Origin: Sycobia sp. Sy_11 | Taxonomy: Eukaryota; Arthropoda; Insecta; Hymenoptera; Epichrysomallidae | Assembly (NCBI GenBank): GCA_018907035.1 | Contig: JACCIC010000027.1 | Span: forward strand, 3,787,001-3,851,000 | Direction of reading: 5' to 3' | DNA: 64,000 nucleotides | Part shown: in pieces, positions 12,626-23,604 of the stretch | Layout of the letters: each line of letters opens with the position of its first letter | How positions within the stretch are numbered: position 1 is the first letter of the stretch | Translations under genes and position numbers: made by a program | The notes under the pieces: model-generated | The model's database searches: none | What the model saw: the letters and a program-made list of their open reading frames with translations, nothing else | Told to the model about the DNA's origin: nothing

Positions 12626-12873
12626 ATAATATATTTGAGGCCTATGATGGCTCGCTCGCTAGAGCGAACGATATATAACTTATTGATCCAAGTTCATATC
12701 GCGTTCTCGGCCGATTGCCATAAGCACCGCTGTAATATTTTACATGTGCTTTGTTTACAAACCTCTGTCGCTGATTAGCATCAATATTGAAAGCATAATT
12801 AAAGCGAGATTAAATAAAAAAAAATAGCGTTATATATATATAATTAAATAGTGTTATTTATATATTTTTTTCA

Positions 12874-13023
12874 AGAGTGCCGAGGAATCGAGGAGTGAGA
12901 GCTGGCAGAGATGCTCATAAAAACATGAGTGCCTTTGCTAAACTCGTCAGAGCTACAATGGACAGCGACACCGCAGCCCGAAATGCTGCGTGGAGAAGAC
13001 GTAATCACCAACACAAAAATTAT
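12874..13023 (+). CDS. hypothetical short open segment, possible last exon
   Basis: After a pyrimidine-rich tract ending CAAG at about 12872, a frame reads RVPRNRGVRAGRDAHKNMSA, then FAKLVRATMDSDTAARNAAW with a basic tail and TAA at 13023. It is Arg/Ala-rich, unlike random AT-rich sequence, and sits 370 bases after the Gln-rich segment. It is not recognised and may be spurious. Confidence 0.25.
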
Positions 13024-13024
13024 T

Positions 13025-13026
<2 letters not shown>

Positions 13027-13082
<56 letters not shown>
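13027..13082. repeat. (TA)n microsatellite
   Basis: Uninterrupted TA dinucleotides. Confidence 0.95.
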
Positions 13083-13085
<3 letters not shown>

Positions 13086-13750
13086 AAAGGCATTTAATTT
13101 TTAACTAAAAATTATGTATAAATAATAAAATGAATATACTAAGTACCATAAAAGAAATTGAAATTTTAATTTCTTGTTATATTTTTATTCAATCAGTGAA
13201 ACGCAAAATACCGCAAAAATATCTAAGATACAAGCGAGGTAATTAGAAGAAATTTGATCATCTTTTTAAAAATAATGTACTTTTTAAAAATGAGAGTACT
13301 TTAGACTCATTTGAAATAAAAGAGTAGCCATCGGCCTATTAAATAATAAATAGTAATAATTAATACATTCTTAGGTTTGTGAATAATAATTTTCAATATG
13401 CGATTCGTTTGAGTCTTTGTTGACACTTTTATCTTCCAAATGTACATTAAGAAACTCATTATTTAATCATTGGTACATTAGAAAGGGGCCTTATATTTTC
13501 TAAATGGTTTTATCCTTTTGACCTGTATTTTTTAAATTATCTATTCTTTAATGCTCTCATTGTACTTATTTCAATACCATGGTGTTGGAATTGCTCAAAA
13601 TATTAATGCACTAATTTATTAAGCGCTAGTCGACTGATTCGACCTTTGTCTTCGTTTCTTGATTACCAGTATAATAAAAATTCGCATTTTAATTCTATTG
13701 TTTAATTAATTTATTTATTTAAGTAAATATTAAGTTTCTTACCTTCGACA
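13083..13750. other. AT-rich DNA, nothing recognised
   Basis: No open frame or repeat supports a feature. Confidence 0.5.
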
Positions 13751-13752
13751 CA

Positions 13753-15110
13753 ATGGGAAAATATGTGTTTCAAAATTCGAACCTATGTATGGCAGTATCA
13801 GATATCGAATATCAGGCTAGAGGCAACAAATATTATGAATTTACAAAACTCTTAGGATATATCGTGCTCTCAAAAATGTAAAATACTATAGATTATGATC
13901 TAATTCAACCTTCAGAAGCAGCTATACAGAACAAAATAAATTATCAGAATAATAGATCTCTAACAGCGAAGAAGAGCACTATAATAGAAATTCGTATGCA
14001 AACTGATGAACCGAGAATATCGAACTATATACAGTCGGCTCAGACAACAAATTCAAGTGTTTATAGGACAGAACAGTACACTTTTGCTAAGAGCTGTAGA
14101 CGAAATTGGTTTCATAATCCACGGAACTTAAAAATTAGCAATGATACAGAGAGAGAGAAGAAAGAGAGAGAAAGATTCCTTGAGAAAGAATTAGAAAAAT
14201 GTAGAGAAGTATTATACAAACAAAGTGCAAATACGAGAAAATAGGACTAAATATAGATAGACTGAAGTCAACATGCAACTTCTAGTACGAAGTAACAGTA
14301 ATAATAAGAGAAAACTAAATTTTAAAGATCGAGGAAGAGGAAAGACGTTCAATTATTCTGATAGTCATATATTTAAAAGTATGGATGACTACCGTAATCA
14401 GGCAGATCAAAGTCGAAGGGACATGCATAGAAGTGGCCACTGCAAACTGCATGAAAATATATGGAATTAGCGGATCAGGAAAATTATAAATGACTTAAAG
14501 CTTTCATTTAAACGAGGAAACAAGCAGACACGTAGCATTCTTGTACAACTCGACGATGCTTATCAAACATGCAAGGCTCCAGATGAATTTTAGTTGAAAA
14601 TAATGAACAAAGTGTTTAAAGGTAAAGCTTGCGATTGGTTTAAAAATCAAAAGTCAGATTTTAGATCATTGGTACAATTGCAAAAACCTTTTGAAGCACG
14701 ATTTCTTGGTCATATAGATGATGATGATACTCTGGAGTAAAGTTCACACTAAAAAGGAGTCAATTCAAGATTTTATAGACTTATTTAGATACTGCATCAG
14801 TACGTGAATATGACAACTTGACTTTTAGTCACAGTTAGCTATAATCTATAAGAATTTATTGCTTGATTACAGACAACAGATTAATAATCAGAAGATACAT
14901 TCATTTCGCCAATTGGTGGAATATGGTATAGAGTGTGAAAAAGAGATCAAAATCAATGAATGTAAATCACATCTAAATAATAGACAAGAAGACAGAGTAT
15001 TAGAAGTCAAAGAAAATAAGAATGAAAGAGACAGAAACAAGCTTTTGGTGCCAAGAAGAAATATAAGAGAGGAAAGGACTTTACAAAAAACGAAGAAGTG
15101 GCTATGATTA
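13753..15110 (+). pseudogene. decayed gag of an LTR retrotransposon
   Basis: Several plus-strand fragments in three frames follow the order of a retrotransposon gag. They include a charged N-terminal part (13996-14244), then about 14485-14600 with QTRSILVQLDDAYQ. A capsid-like stretch follows at about 14600-14745 with KVFKGKACDWFKNQKSDF and FEARFLGHIDDDD (family pattern G.A..W......F.....F...F..RF). A Lys/Glu-rich tail ends at 15107. Stops occur at several points, so it is dead. No matching pol follows in frame. Class (gypsy-like) is inferred from the capsid pattern only. Confidence 0.6.
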
Positions 15111-15719
15111 AAAATAATCGCCTAAATTGTAGATCTTTTCAGCACACTAAAAGCAATTTACATGAACAGTAACAGTGGCAACAGGAAATTCCAGGCATCT
15201 CTATACAAGGAGGCTGGACAAGCTCTCCTGGCCCACCGCAGGAATATTGTTCAAAATTTACAATCAACTTCCGCAATATTCGTTTCGCAACGTTCATACA
15301 TCTAGGCAGCTGATGCGCATAAGCGCATCTCGCATTTTCGTAAAACCAATGACTATGGATAAGCTCTATAATAAAACCCGCAATATATATTTCTTCAAAG
15401 GGGCCTATATCAGACATATACTTGGGGCAGTCACCATATTTCGCTGTTTAGATGGAGACCGACCCTCCCCCTTTTACTAATATAACCGCTCTCAGGCTTA
15501 GACACCGCGGGTGGAGAAAATATTGACTCTTCTTTCTATCGTCGACCAGGTCTGGAAGAATGTGTGTGTAGTCCCGTATATTTCAGATGTATATCGGAGC
15601 TTCGGACACAATATACAGATTTATTTTGAGTGCGCGATTTGCAATTTTCTGATAATTTCGCCTAAAGGAAAATATTATAATAAGCAACTATGTTTTGTAG
15701 TGCGGGCGTACTACGGCAC
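15111..15719. other. unassigned sequence downstream of the gag remnant
   Basis: Short open frames on both strands (15139-15417 minus, 15175-15480 plus, 15511-15741 plus) without recognisable motifs. By position it could be the decayed end of the retroelement whose gag precedes it. Confidence 0.3.
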
Positions 15720-16110
15720 TGTCCTAGCTGTGGCAAGGTAACACGACCTTGTGGATATTGGCCCCTGCGCCGATACCAGAGGAAGGTAAGAGCTCTCTCC
15801 GTCCTGAAGATGATAGGACCCTGATACAGCATAGGACTGCGGAGGAACTGCGGAGCCTCCTTTCATCTTAACCCTCAACTTATAGTATTAAGCTACTTTT
15901 CTTAAATTCCATGGTAAGAGATCTCTGGAAATAATGGTGACGTTTTGTATATTTTCATTTAATATTAAAAGGCCTGCTTTGTAATTATAACGTTTTGTGG
16001 TTTCTTAATTTAACTTTTCATATTTACTTTTAAACGGCTTTTTCCTCTACTCGTTGAGTGGAGGTTTTCTATGCCTATTAACTTGAATAAACTTAATAAT
16101 TAATAATGTG
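15720..16110 (+). repeat. LTR-like repeat related to 54.4-54.9 kb
   Basis: It shares with 54450-54860 the block GGAGGAACTGCGGAG and, further on, a small hairpin (CCTCTACTCGTTGAGTGGAGG versus the diverged TCCTCCACTTACCGAGCGGAGG type) followed by TTT(C/T)TATGCC and then a GAATAAA signal. Same order and similar spacing suggest two diverged LTR ends of one family. The outer limits are not fixed. Confidence 0.4.
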
Positions 16111-16859
16111 TGTAAATTTAGTGTGTTATATTGTACTTGTGAATTAAATACCGTAATAGTTTATGTTTTTCCTTACTTTGCATTGTACGCGCGATATCTG
16201 TTTTAAAAACCTTGTGAATCTTTCGGGTGAATCTGTATCTATCCAACATATTCTATATAATAATCTATTTGGCATAGATACATAATTAACATAGTATTTT
16301 AATGTATTAAGTTTGTTACATCCCACGCAGCGGTCCACGTCTAGCGAACAAAATGTGTTCTAGGACGTGTTCATCTGCTCTCTGCATGCTTGTTGGCATA
16401 CAGAATATGCAACTATCGGTGATTAAGCGCATGGACTCGTGAATAAAAGAAAAGATATAGAACATTTATATTAAAAACTCGGAAAATATTTATTTGTAAG
16501 ATACGTATACAAGTTCACGCTACATGTTGGGCCCACGCTGTCATCTAATATCCTAATGCAATATGCATGGATTTGAGGTAGAAGACAATTTGTCAAGAGT
16601 GCAATCCGTAATTGCATTACGTGCCAGCGCGTGAAACCCGGCCTGAGCCATCAGCTCATGAGAAATCTACCTGTGGCTCGAATGACCTCCGTTTGACCCT
16701 TTAGGCGGGGTTAAAAAAGCTATAAAGGGTATAAAGCTCTCTTTACATGTTTTACGACGCGCGCTGTTTACCTCTAACTTGTTAGTGATCTAACGGCACC
16801 GGCATTTTTATCGGAATACCAAAGGTTCGTAAGTAGACGATGAATATGTCACCACTTAC
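16111..16859. other. intergenic, nothing recognised
   Basis: Mixed-composition DNA between two repeats; no open frame with recognisable motifs. Confidence 0.4.
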
Positions 16860-16879
16860 ATACCACTTACATATAAAAA

Positions 16880-17030
16880 AATAAAGGTCGCTCAGTTATG
16901 CTTTGTTACACATAAACATTTCCAGCCGTACCTAGCTTTCGCTTTATCGGTCGGTTGGGCTCCAAAACTTTTCATTTTTGCTCAACATTTCTTTTAGTTG
17001 TAGATCTGTATATCATTGCGGTTTTTGTAG
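16880..17030 (+). repeat. dispersed repeat, copy 1
   Basis: Shares a long near-identical stretch with 57843-57975, including GTCGCTCAGTTAT, CGTACCTAGCTTTC, GCTCCAAAACTTTTC and GATCTGTA. Both copies are plus strand. It is followed at 17227-17246 by a short (TA)n, as copy 2 is by (CA)n/(TA)n. Type unknown; it could be an LTR or MITE remnant. Confidence 0.6.
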
Positions 17031-17319
17031 ACCTCCAGTTTATAGTAGGTTCCGAACCACTGTGTATTGCATCTTGTTACTTCAGACTAGTGTTGTTCAT
17101 CAGTGTATAGCCTGGTTATTTGTTTATTGCGGTTGTATATTTTTGCGAATTCTTATTTACAGATTTGTAGACCGGTGTATAGTGTCGTTCTACTTATATA
17201 GGAATATAAAATAAATGAATCTTTGGGTATATATATATATATATATAGATTTGCCAATTTATAATTAGAGTAGGTATATTTACCGTCAAATTCCTGACTG
17301 CCAGTTGTTCCCTACCTAC

Positions 17320-17850
17320 CTATTCACGTTCCTCTGTACTTTTTGCTTGAAGCAGATCTTCTATCGCTTCAATCGACTCCTTGGTCTGGACGAGTTCTTT
17401 GACTAGTTTTTCAAGCACTATGCATTTGTCTTGGCTCAATAGAGCTCGTACCTCAATAGAGGTATTATTCTCGCTTTGGAACCTGATCCTAACTTCATTG
17501 TTTTTGGAACCAAAGGACAGTACGTGCTTTGCTAAATCGACCTCCCCACATGAGCACCTATCGCTCTCTCTCAGATGGAAGCGAGAGAGATAAGATCGCG
17601 AGTCTTCTATGCCCAGTGAGAAATGGGATTAGCCATCGCGACGGCCCGATCCACTCGGCCCTGATCCTATCTCTAGCACTAGGTAGATAAGAATGCCTAC
17701 CTTTTGTCGCGTTATCCCAGCTTCCCTGCCAGTCATCGAAATATCTTGATATAACTCTCTAATATAACTCGCGCGGTACGACGTTCGTCCTCCAGTGACG
17801 CCGCATTTTTATGGATTGCGTCCATTTTCGCTCTACGACTGCATTCTAGC
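17320..17850 (-). pseudogene. R1/I-type LINE, C-terminal end of ORF2
   Basis: Read on the minus strand from 17850 downward: MDAIHKNAASLEDERRTARV, then WQGSWDNATKGRHSYLPSAR, WIGPSRWLIPFLTGHRRL, SYLSRFHLRESDRCSCGEVD and a final helical stretch ending in a stop at about 17330. This is the C-terminal block of non-LTR retrotransposon polymerases of the R1/I group (WQ..W......GR.T......, FLTGHG.F..YL.RF....D..C.CG). At least two frameshifts break it. The reverse transcriptase itself is missing, so this is a 5'-truncated, dead copy. Confidence 0.75.
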
Positions 17851-17859
17851 ACAATGGGG

Positions 17860-18190
17860 GTCACTATTTATACAGTGACAATGCGATGAATTTTAAAGGG
17901 GCCGATAGACAGCTGCGGTCGATGTTCGATGCAGCGTCAAATTTTTTTGAAAGTGTCGCACTATCCTCGCAAATGATCGAACGTCATGGATTTTCATACC
18001 TTCTACCTCTCCCCATTATCGAGGCTTGTGAAAGGCAGATCAATATCGATAAGCTAATTCGACTTCTCCAAGTCTATATTTCGATATTCTCACAAGTAAG
18101 TGAAATAAGTGAAGTAAACAGCAATCTAGAAGCATGGAGGCATGCCTTACTTATAGTTCTCTGTGTCCAAAATTCATTGAGGGTAGAAAA
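17860..18190 (+). pseudogene. BEL/Pao integrase fragment, plus strand
   Basis: The plus strand reads YSDNAMNFKGADRQLRSMFD followed by AASNFFESVA, the integrase core block around the second catalytic Asp of BEL/Pao elements. The frame continues to 18194 without recognisable motifs. It is opposite in strand to the larger BEL element that begins about 200 bases on and so comes from a separate insertion. Confidence 0.7.
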
Positions 18191-18380
18191 CTAAGGCATC
18201 AAAGGCCAGTTCTTATGCGTAATATTGGAACTGATATTGACATTTCGTTGTCTGCTGAATGCTAAAACTTAATGGCTTGATACTTACTATTATAATGGAA
18301 GCGGCGCGATCATACTGCCCACCTCGAATGAATAATTTCATGAACATCTCTTACTTTAACAAATAATTCATGAACATCTA

Positions 18381-18869
18381 TTAGTTCGACTGTAATTCCA
18401 ATAGATTAGCTGATGTATTGTCATGAACGGGAAGCAAAATTAATTCGTTGACTCGTCCCTTGTATTCAGAAGTAGCAGTATGTAAGGTTACTACTCTCGT
18501 CAATTGGTCATTACCAGGATGTAAGGCGGTAATACGTCCTAATGGCCATTTTGATCGAGGAAGCAAGTTATCTTTGAATAGAACGAAATGGCTAATTTGA
18601 AAGCTATAAGTAGGCTTAAGCCACTTGGTTCTCTGTTATATCTGACCAAGATATTCCTTTGCCATCTCTGCCAAAAATTTTTCATCAGCTACCTCAACCT
18701 CCATTTGGAGCAGAGTTTGAGATTCATTAATTTCAACAAATGGCTCAGGTAATGTTACAAGTGGACCACCAATAAGAAAATGACCTGGAGTCATTGCACC
18801 CACATCTACGGGATCTGAACTAAGTGAGCCGAGTGGTCTAGAATTCCAAGACGCCTCAATATCAGCCAA
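18381..18869 (-). pseudogene. BEL/Pao integrase C-terminus and DUF5641 tail
   Basis: Segment 18636-18869 reads IEASWNSRPLGSLSSDPVDV, then MTPGHFLIGGPLVTLPEP, the region after the integrase core in BEL/Pao polyproteins. Segment 18381-18566 reads SKWPLGRITALHPGNDQLTR, VVTLHTATSEYKGRVNELIL, LPV, which matches DUF5641 at the very end of such polyproteins. A frameshift near 18600 separates them. Confidence 0.8.
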
Positions 18870-18884
18870 GAGAGTTGAAAATAA

Positions 18885-19127
18885 CTCGATTAAATTAATA
18901 AATATTTTTATCGGTCTTACAGTCTTTATAATATTATATATTAGTTAAAATAATGACTGCCACTTTGTCCTCGTTTGTGATCACCCCCGTAGAATCTGAT
19001 ATAAAACTTAATATTACAATAAATTATATCGGAAAATTAAAAATAGAAATAAAATTAATAATAAAATAAAAATAAAAATAAAAATACAATAATAAGTAAA
19101 ATTAAAATAAAAAAATAATAAAAGTAC
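18885..19127. repeat. Penelope-like terminal fragment inside BEL integrase
   Basis: Contains TTAATAAATATTTTTAT, GGTCTTACAGTC and CACCCCCGTAGA followed by (AAATA)n-type simple sequence, in the same order as the ends of the Penelope-like element at 49.1-49.4 kb. The sequence differs at many positions, so it is an older or different subfamily copy. Confidence 0.6.
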
Positions 19128-19634
19128 TTATTCTATGTTAGTAAAGGACAACCTGATGGCCCCCATCACCTTAAATTTAGCATCACCTTCTTGTTCGACG
19201 TTTCGAACCGTAGAAGCTTTAGTAAAGAGACGCTGAATTTCAGCTTCACTACCCAGAAAGGTTCTGCCATTATCACTATAAATTACTTTACAGAGACCTC
19301 GGCGAGCAGTAAACTTCTGAAACGCAGCTAAAAATGCTTGTGTGGTAAGATCAGATACTAATTCCAAATGAACTGCTTTAAGAACCAACGATACAAATAC
19401 TGCCACAGGCCCTTTAAAAGATTTTTCTCCCCTTTCAGAAGACGCCTTAATCCAGAAGGGGCCTGCAAAATCGACTCCAATGTATTGAAAGGGTCGAGCA
19501 GATCTTGCTCGAATTTCAGGGAGTGATCCCATCAACTGCTTTTGAGTATGAGAATTATATCGAACAGAGGTGATATATTGACGAAATACTTTTCGAATAA
19601 TACTTCGAACATGAATTATCAAATAACTTAACAA
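19128..19634 (-). pseudogene. BEL/Pao integrase core
   Basis: Reads RPFQYIGVDFAGPFWIKA (first catalytic Asp in VDFAGP), VAVFVSLVLKAVHLELVSDL, FLAAFQKFTARRGLCKVIYS, then DNGRTFLGSEAEIQRLF (second Asp). The block with the catalytic Glu (GGLWEA) is absent: the frame runs into the Penelope fragment instead. Non-functional. Confidence 0.85.
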
Positions 19635-20140
19635 AGTAAAGTGGTAAAATGATTTGTTTTTGATAGAATCACTGGGTGCTTCTCTGATTCAGATAAGAAA
19701 GAATTGTACAATCTACCACCTACACGAAACATATTATCAGTATCAATTAAGAGCATGAATTTGCGTAATGGATTTGTTGACGGAAGTTGCTGTCCTGAAG
19801 ATAAAATTCGAAACTCATTCGAAAAAACCGACTGTTAGAAGTTTGTTAAAATGTCAGATGATTTGATGGGCCACAAGGACTTATCCTCAATCAAACAGGC
19901 CCTGACCGCTACATAGTTGTTTCTTGCAACTGTAGTTCAGTACATTCTCTGGTTGTAATTCTAAGTCTGCTAGATTACGTGCGGATGACACATGTCACCA
20001 TTTAGCCATCGGCAAGTAAGTTATAATCTCACTAACTCTATTTGCAATATATGATTTCCAACGAGATGGATCTGACCTTAGCGAGGCCAGAAAAACTTTT
20101 CACTCAAATGAGAATGAATCATTTCGGTAGTACACTCTAA
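19635..20140 (-). pseudogene. decayed BEL/Pao pol, RNase H-integrase junction
   Basis: By position this holds the end of the RNase H region and the zinc-binding N-terminus of integrase. Minus-strand frames are broken every few dozen codons and no motif reads clearly. Confidence 0.4.
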
Positions 20141-20827
20141 TTAAAAAAGAATTCTAGATATAAGTTTGGCTGATAATGCTGCATGACAGAGTTCTAACTT
20201 TGGTATACTTACAGCTTTAAGTGGAGCTATATTTGTTTGAGCGATGAGCAACCGCGGTGTACATCTGGCACTTGGAAGAGTAAAAAAAATTGGAGCTGCA
20301 AAGACACGCTCAGAAGCGTCACGAAAACCATGAATATGCCAGAATTGAGACTTGCTTGTATTTACACAACGTTGAATTCGAATCTGCTCTATGTCAGCAA
20401 GCTGTTGTCTGTAGAGAAGCCATTCCTTCTGAACTCGATCTGAAAGAGGCGAATACCAATCGACACCTTGCATCCACAAACATTGAATTAATATCTTTTT
20501 AGAAATTATAACTGGGGACAAAAATCTACAGGTTCGAAGATTTTAGATAGCTCCGATGAAACGCTTTGTGGCTGCTGGAGGTTCTAAAGGTAGTTTAACT
20601 CGAAAATGCAAGGCATCAGCAAAGAGACTCCACCATAGACCAAGAGTCGAAACCGTTTCCTTCTCATTTAAGTCTTTAAAATCATCTTGAGTGTTTAATA
20701 GATTTAAATTGCTGTGGTTTGCTGCGCACTTGCCAACCGACATGCCAGCAGAACTAAGCACTTCAGTAAGTTCCTGATATACTGGTACGGCTTCATCCAA
20801 TGTATCTCCGTATAATAGTGGATCCAA
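20141..20827 (-). pseudogene. BEL/Pao reverse transcriptase C-terminus and RNase H region
   Basis: Segment 20543-20827 starts at the polymerase active site: the minus strand reads LDPLLYGDTLDEAVPVYQEL where BEL elements have YVDD followed by ...G.DT..EA, so the second active-site Asp is Pro and the preceding Tyr is lost. It continues LTEVLSSAGM and TLGLWWSLFADALHFRVKL. Segment 20141-20521 reads GVDWYSPLSDRVQKEWLLYR and HIHGFRDASERVFAAPIFF, then PKLELCHAALSAKLI, the peptidase-A17/RNase H-like region. A frameshift lies at about 20530. Confidence 0.8.
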
Positions 20828-21142
20828 TTTTATATGAATGTGCGACCAAATTCGCTAATTCTTTTGCAAGCATTTACCAAAATTGGAGCTGATACTGTTC
20901 CATATGTAACAGTAAGCAAGCGCCAAACTTGAAGAGGTAAATGTGGATCAAAACGCCAGTATATACGTTATGTGCCAGTATATACGCCACTTAGTATCCG
21001 TAAGATGGACAAGCGTTTGACGAAAATTTTTAATTATATCACATACAATTCTTGTAGCTTTGGACCAGGATATAAAAATTCCTTTAATGAATTTCCTGCT
21101 TTATCCTTTTGTGATCCATTAAAGACAACCCTTATTTTTTTA

Positions 21143-21454
21143 CTACCGTCTTGCTTGAATTACTGGATGATAAGACAAAAAGAATCCGTCGTCAACCTCG
21201 CATTTATCTGATGGAGGAAGTTCCATATTCCCAAGGTCAACATATTCTTGCATAAAAGCATGGTAGGCGATGCAAAGTTCAGATAGTTTACGAAAACAAC
21301 ATTTTAGTCGACTCATACAAGCTTTGGCAATTTTGTCTGAACCTATGAACTTAGGCTGATTACAAAAGAGCAGTTTAACTATGAAGGGACCATCAGAATT
21401 TCTACAATACGTAGTTTTGGAATGATGCCAACATCTTTGTTCTGCAGGAGACAT
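21143..21454 (-). pseudogene. BEL/Pao reverse transcriptase N-terminal region
   Basis: Reads TTYCRNSDGPFIVKLLFCNQ, then CMSRLKCCFRKLSELCIAYH and FMQEYVDLGNMELPP. This matches the block preceding the polymerase in BEL/Pao (H...T.R..DGR..V.LP........RL..RF......Y..FM.EY...GHM). The polymerase core from about 20830 to 21140 is too decayed to follow. Confidence 0.75.
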
Positions 21455-21514
21455 ATGTTTTTCCTGAGGACTCTCTTCTGACTCTCAAAGGAACTGATTG
21501 CTTCTGAAAGCTGA

Positions 21515-22081
21515 TCATCTACTGCTAAATGATGTTTCCATCGTATTCTCGGTATCTGAATTCCCGATTAAAACCCAGCCAAAAACAAACGATAGTGCCA
21601 CCGGACCAGTATATGGAGATTGAGCTCGATATATTTCTGAGAAAAGCACGTTGCCATCAACAGACGAGCTTAGAATACAATCCACCATATTTAGATGTCC
21701 AAAGTGTGGGTCAGCTAAGGGCAGCCCTTGTATGTGGTCCCAATGTCCAGAAACGATTTTGTCTCCTGGCAGCAAATTAAAGAGACGCTTCACTACTAGG
21801 GCTGTAAAATTAAGAGCAAACTCTGGATTTATTAGGCATTTCAAGGTAAGCTCTACTTCAGCACGAGCGATTGCATTAGTCGTGCCGTTCAACCCAGATA
21901 CGGCAATGTTTAATGATTTAAATTTTAAAGATAATATTTCAGCAATATTTTCAGATATGAAGGATTTTTCGGCGCATGAATCTGATAAGACTCGAGCCGT
22001 AGTACGGGCACTTTCTGAGGATGCAAGGACCACTATTATAGTAGCTAACAACGGTTGAGAAATTCTTTTATCTGAAGCCAT
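21515..22081 (-). pseudogene. BEL/Pao aspartic protease (DUF1758 type)
   Basis: Reads PLLATIIVVLASSESARTTA, RVLSDSCAEKSFISENIAEI, LSGLNGTT and later HIQGLPLADPHFG and SLSFVFGWVLIGNSD-like ends, the retropepsin domain of BEL/Pao. The catalytic D-S-G is D-S-C and the preceding residues are shifted, so the site is damaged. The gypsy insertion lies at its N-terminal side, at CCAT 22078-22081. Confidence 0.8.
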
Positions 22082-23586
22082 TGCGACGGCCAAAAACATG
22101 GCCGCGCAAATTCATTTCGAACAAAGAATTTATTATACGCGTTAAATTTAAATACTTAAGATGGTGTTACATCTAATTTGGTGGATGTATTTTACAATGC
22201 ATACACGGACTTAGATGTATAAACGCCACAACAAATAATATCGAGTATCATTAGAAATAATATATTAAATATATTATTTCTACAATTATAAAATTAAAAC
22301 TCGCGTATACACCGAATAAACACCGAAAACCGGGCAAAGGTCGCGACGACTACTGGAGAAGGTAGTCATCGCAACTGCCGAAACTCGAACAAGTAGAGAG
22401 AGAACGCGATATCTAGTCTCTCTCTCTACCACTAAGTTAAGTACAGAGTATGCCGTAGAGGGGATACACTGCGCGCGGCAAGAGAGAGCGCGTTCAATGT
22501 ATTAGACCGGCGGCCGCTATCCCCTCTAATACGTGCCGCACGCACACTACTGCACGCTCTCACTAAACAGCCTGAGCCGCAACGAATGTAGCGAACGCGC
22601 GAATTCCAGTATATACAACGGGTGTCCGAAAACGAATGCACCCGCTGTATTTAATTAAATTAATTAATACAAACGATTTAATATACACATAATGTATAAA
22701 TATATGTAAATAAATGTTTAAAATTGTACACATGTATATTATTACTGTGCGCAGCACACCGGCTGTAAATAATAACAAAATATAAAACAATAATTATTAT
22801 AATTATTATTGATTATTATTATTATTGTAATTATTATAATTGTTAATATAATTATTATAATTCGGCGCCTCGTCCGAAATTAAACGAGCGGCGACGGAAT
22901 TATCCGATTATTTTATTATAAAAGGGTCTGCAAAAGGCAAAATCGGCAGTTCGCCCGGTGAACCAACTGCCCCGAAGTTGTTTCACACGAACTCCTCCCG
23001 GAGCTAGAATCTTTCCAGAGCTCAAATTAATCCCGACTTTTTCCTTTCCGAAATTATTAACTTGATCTCTGTTGCGAGGCGCTCCTCAAAAGACAGACAG
23101 TTAATAATTTACCTTTCCTAAGTAAACGTGATCCTGGTTGCGAGGTGCTCCTCAAAAGACCAGCAGTTTACTTATTCCGACTAGAAATTCTTCCCTTAAC
23201 TCTTGATCCTGGTTGCGAGGCGCTCCTCAAAAGACCAGCGGAGTTAAGTTTTCCTTATTTTTTATTCCACTTAAAATCAACCTGTCTCGGTTCATTAGTT
23301 CCCCAATAGCGCAAAATTAGCTTAAATAAAAATATAGATCTAGCAGTAAATTACTGTTATTAATTATTTTTGTGTTTATATTTATTTGTTTCAGAATCCT
23401 GTAAATAGAGGAATTGGTCTATTTTTCAGATAAATAAATAAATTTTTGTTATAAAAAAATTTATACTGTGTTGAAATAAAATTGTTTTCCTGAAGCCGCC
23501 GCCCGATCCTGAAAAACTTCCTCCCCTCTCAAACTACCCTGGGAAGATACCGCGTAGGCTATCCCGAGGGGGATAGGAACGTTACA
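22082..23586 (+). repeat. 5' LTR of the gypsy element
   Basis: Begins TGCGACGGCC and ends GAACGTTACA, directly before the primer binding site. Compared by eye with 30105-31611 it shows about 13 substitutions and two 1-base indels, roughly 99% identity. It contains a 3-unit stem-loop array at 23051-23248. Confidence 0.95.
23051..23248 (+). repeat. array of three self-complementary stem-loops in the LTR
   Basis: Three units share a core (TTGCGAGG, C/T, GCTCCTCAAAAG) but have different outer arms that are perfectly self-complementary. Unit 1: 23051-23061 with 23100-23110 (11 bp, AAATTATTAAC). Unit 2: 23119-23127 with 23166-23174 (9 bp, TAAGTAAAC). Unit 3: 23195-23202 with 23241-23248 (8 bp, CTTAACTC). 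An inner 5-bp stem covaries too: TCTGT/ACAGA in unit 1, CTGGT/ACCAG in units 2 and 3. The core can pair GAGG with CCTC. Different sequences conserving pairing is the mark of selected structure in RNA or single-stranded DNA. Function unknown. Confidence 0.8.
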
Positions 23587-23604
23587 TGGCGCCCGAACAG
23601 GGAC
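23587..23604 (+). promoter_or_regulatory. primer binding site, tRNA-Lys type
   Basis: TGGCGCCCGAACAGGGAC lies immediately after the 5' LTR. This 18-mer is the known complement of the 3' end of tRNA-Lys and primes minus-strand DNA synthesis. Confidence 0.95.

Noticed and set aside
23051..23248. CRISPR-like array (similar repeats with different spacers)
   Set aside because: The repeats are few, the variable parts are self-complementary arms rather than spacers, and the array sits within an LTR of a eukaryotic retrotransposon.
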